5,216 bases of DNA from Gammaproteobacteria bacterium (lineage in GTDB: Bacteria; Pseudomonadota; Gammaproteobacteria; SZUA-229). The notes under the pieces were generated by a model that saw nothing but the letters and a program-made list of their open reading frames with translations, was not told the origin of the DNA and searched no databases. Where the stretch lies: NCBI GenBank assembly GCA_027858635.1, contig JAQICG010000001.1:1-5216 (forward strand). Reading direction: 5' to 3'. Of this stretch, positions 4,158 through 5,216 are shown one piece after another. Position 1 is the first letter of the stretch. Every line of letters starts with the position of its first letter. The position numbers and the translations under genes were made by a program.

Positions 4158-5216
4158 TTACTCTTTGCCCGGCTTATCATCTCCGGCGGATTCGATCTGC
4201 ATCACCATCCGGTCGAAGTCGCTTTCAAACAGCCGGTCCTGCACGATGCGGTACTTTTCGAATTCGCTCTCGGCGTGAGTCCTGGCCAGTTCTGCTGTCA
4301 CTTTGCCGGCATCCTGGAGGATTTCCCGATCCCAAAGCTTGAGGAAACCGCTCAGGCGTTCTTCCCAGTCGGCCATGGTCATGGGGATTTTACGCATGGC
4401 CTGCATCTCCGCCATATCGAGGTAGGCGGAGACAATGCGCTGCGTCTGTCCCAGCTCAAACTCGGAGAGGTAGTTCTTGGCAACGGTGACATCGTATTTG
4501 TGGATTTTGTCCCTGGGTGCGCCTTCCCAACTGGTCAGCCCCATGTTTTCCTTCTGGTGATCGGCACGGTTCACGATCACTTCCGCTGCGGTCTTGCCGT
4601 GGATGGCGTAGTGCAGCTTGTTCTGCACAGCGGCAAAGAAGCGTTTGGTGGCCGTGGCGGTCGGGTCGTAATCCAGCGCGGTGGCGTAGATGTCGGTGAT
4701 CTTCTGGTAGAACTTGCGCTCAGACAGCCGAATTTCCCGGATCTTTTCCAGCTGGCGCTCAAAGAATTCATCGTCCAGGATGCTGCCGCCGTGCTTGAGG
4801 CGATCCACATCCATGGTCCAGCCCTGAATGGTGTAATCTTTGACGATCTGGTTGGCCCATTTGCGGAACTGCACCGCGCGTTCGTTTTCGATCTTAAATC
4901 CGACGGCAATGATGGCATGCAGGCTGTAGTGCTCAACCTCGCGCTTTACCTGCCTGCTGCCTTCAGTTTGAACTATTAAGTATTTCTTAACAGTTGCCTC
5001 GCGCTCCAATTCATTATCATTAAAAATGCGCTTTAGATGCTGGTTAATGGCGGAGACCGTCACATCGTAAAGGGTCGCCATCATCTTCTGCGTCAGCCAG
5101 ATGTTCTCATTCTCGTAGCGCATGTCCCCGCGGGCTTCCGAACCGCCTCCAGCCGCCACAAAGGTCAGATATTCCGCCGCCGAGGAACGGACGAGCGAGG
5201 TCTCCTGTTTTTTGGA
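4158..5216 (-). CDS. rhuM: RhuM family protein, 5' end beyond the window
   Basis: Virulence_RhuM family protein, named after a Salmonella pathogenicity-island gene. The molecular function is not established; members often sit inside type I restriction-modification operons. Visible here are 352 residues with the family's conserved order: an N-terminal helix-turn-helix-like IWLTQKMMATLYDVTVSAIN, then QTEGSRQVKREVEHYSL, AVGFKIENERAVQFRKWAN, the IRLSERKFYQKITDIYATA block, TSWEGAP, and a C-terminal helical ESEFEKYRIVQDRLFESDFDR. The frame stays open to the right edge. A GTG at 5159 could be mistaken for the start, but the upstream codons read VRSSAAEYLTFVAAGGGSEA, which matches the usual family N-terminus, so the true start lies outside. 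The stop is at 4158-4160. It looks GC-rich, unlike the higBA side of the window, and lies outside the repeat-bracketed segment, suggesting it belongs to the older resident locus. Confidence 0.92.
   Translation of the reverse strand, partial: SKKQETSLVRSSAAEYLTFVAAGGGSEARGDMRYENENIWLTQKMMATLYDVTVSAINQHLKRIFNDNELEREATVKKYLIVQTEGSRQVKREVEHYSLHAIIAVGFKIENERAVQFRKWANQIVKDYTIQGWTMDVDRLKHGGSILDDEFFERQLEKIREIRLSERKFYQKITDIYATALDYDPTATATKRFFAAVQNKLHYAIHGKTAAEVIVNRADHQKENMGLTSWEGAPRDKIHKYDVTVAKNYLSEFELGQTQRIVSAYLDMAEMQAMRKIPMTMADWEERLSGFLKLWDREILQDAGKVTAELARTHAESEFEKYRIVQDRLFESDFDRMVMQIESAGDDKPGKE

Noticed and set aside
4275..4979. A 234-codon plus-strand reading frame, with smaller frames nested around it.
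   Set aside because: It is antisense to the strongly conserved rhuM-like gene and is explained by that gene's GC-rich codon pattern.
1..5216. A CRISPR array, tRNA or rRNA gene.
   Set aside because: No regularly spaced repeats were found and no tRNA-like or rRNA-like segment was recognised on either strand by eye.

Overview
The window carries a compact set of toxin-antitoxin and defence-associated genes, all on the minus strand. It reads like an accessory island of a proteobacterium, probably a gammaproteobacterium. That placement is a soft inference from protein family resemblance; nothing in the window fixes a genus. Base composition is patchy: the rhuM-like gene and the abiEi-like gene look GC-rich, while the abiEii, higBA and hypothetical genes look AT-rich. 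This suggests assembly from separate acquisitions.

In transcription order (right to left): (a) 4158-5216 is a RhuM-family gene whose 5' end lies beyond the right edge. (b) 4030-4119 holds a 61-bp repeat copy and a short tandem repeat. (c) 3901-4029 holds a nested hairpin and the palindrome-bearing promoter region of the next operon. (d) 3250-3900 and 2405-3253 are an AbiEi-type antitoxin and an AbiEii nucleotidyltransferase toxin, overlapping by ATGA (type IV toxin-antitoxin). (e) 2198-2356 is the decayed start of a DUF5655/nuclease-like gene with an in-frame TGA. (f) 1827-2105 is an unrecognised 92-codon gene. (g) 1564-1826 is non-coding and ends in a clear promoter with two TTCCC-N5-GGGAA operators. 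(h) 30-1563 is a HigB toxin followed by a HigA antitoxin fused to an ImmA/IrrE metallopeptidase domain. (i) 1-61 is the second copy of the 61-bp repeat, which supplies the last residues and stop codon of the HigA fusion.

The main structural result is that the two 61-bp direct repeats (59/61 identical, 4029 bp apart) bracket a unit holding both toxin-antitoxin operons and the small genes between them. The unit may have entered, or could leave, by recombination between the repeats, and the two addiction modules would select against its loss; both points are inference. The higBA promoter is the best-supported regulatory site: TATAAT with a 17-nt spacer, one operator over the -35 and one just downstream of the -10, as expected for autoregulation by the HigA HTH domain.
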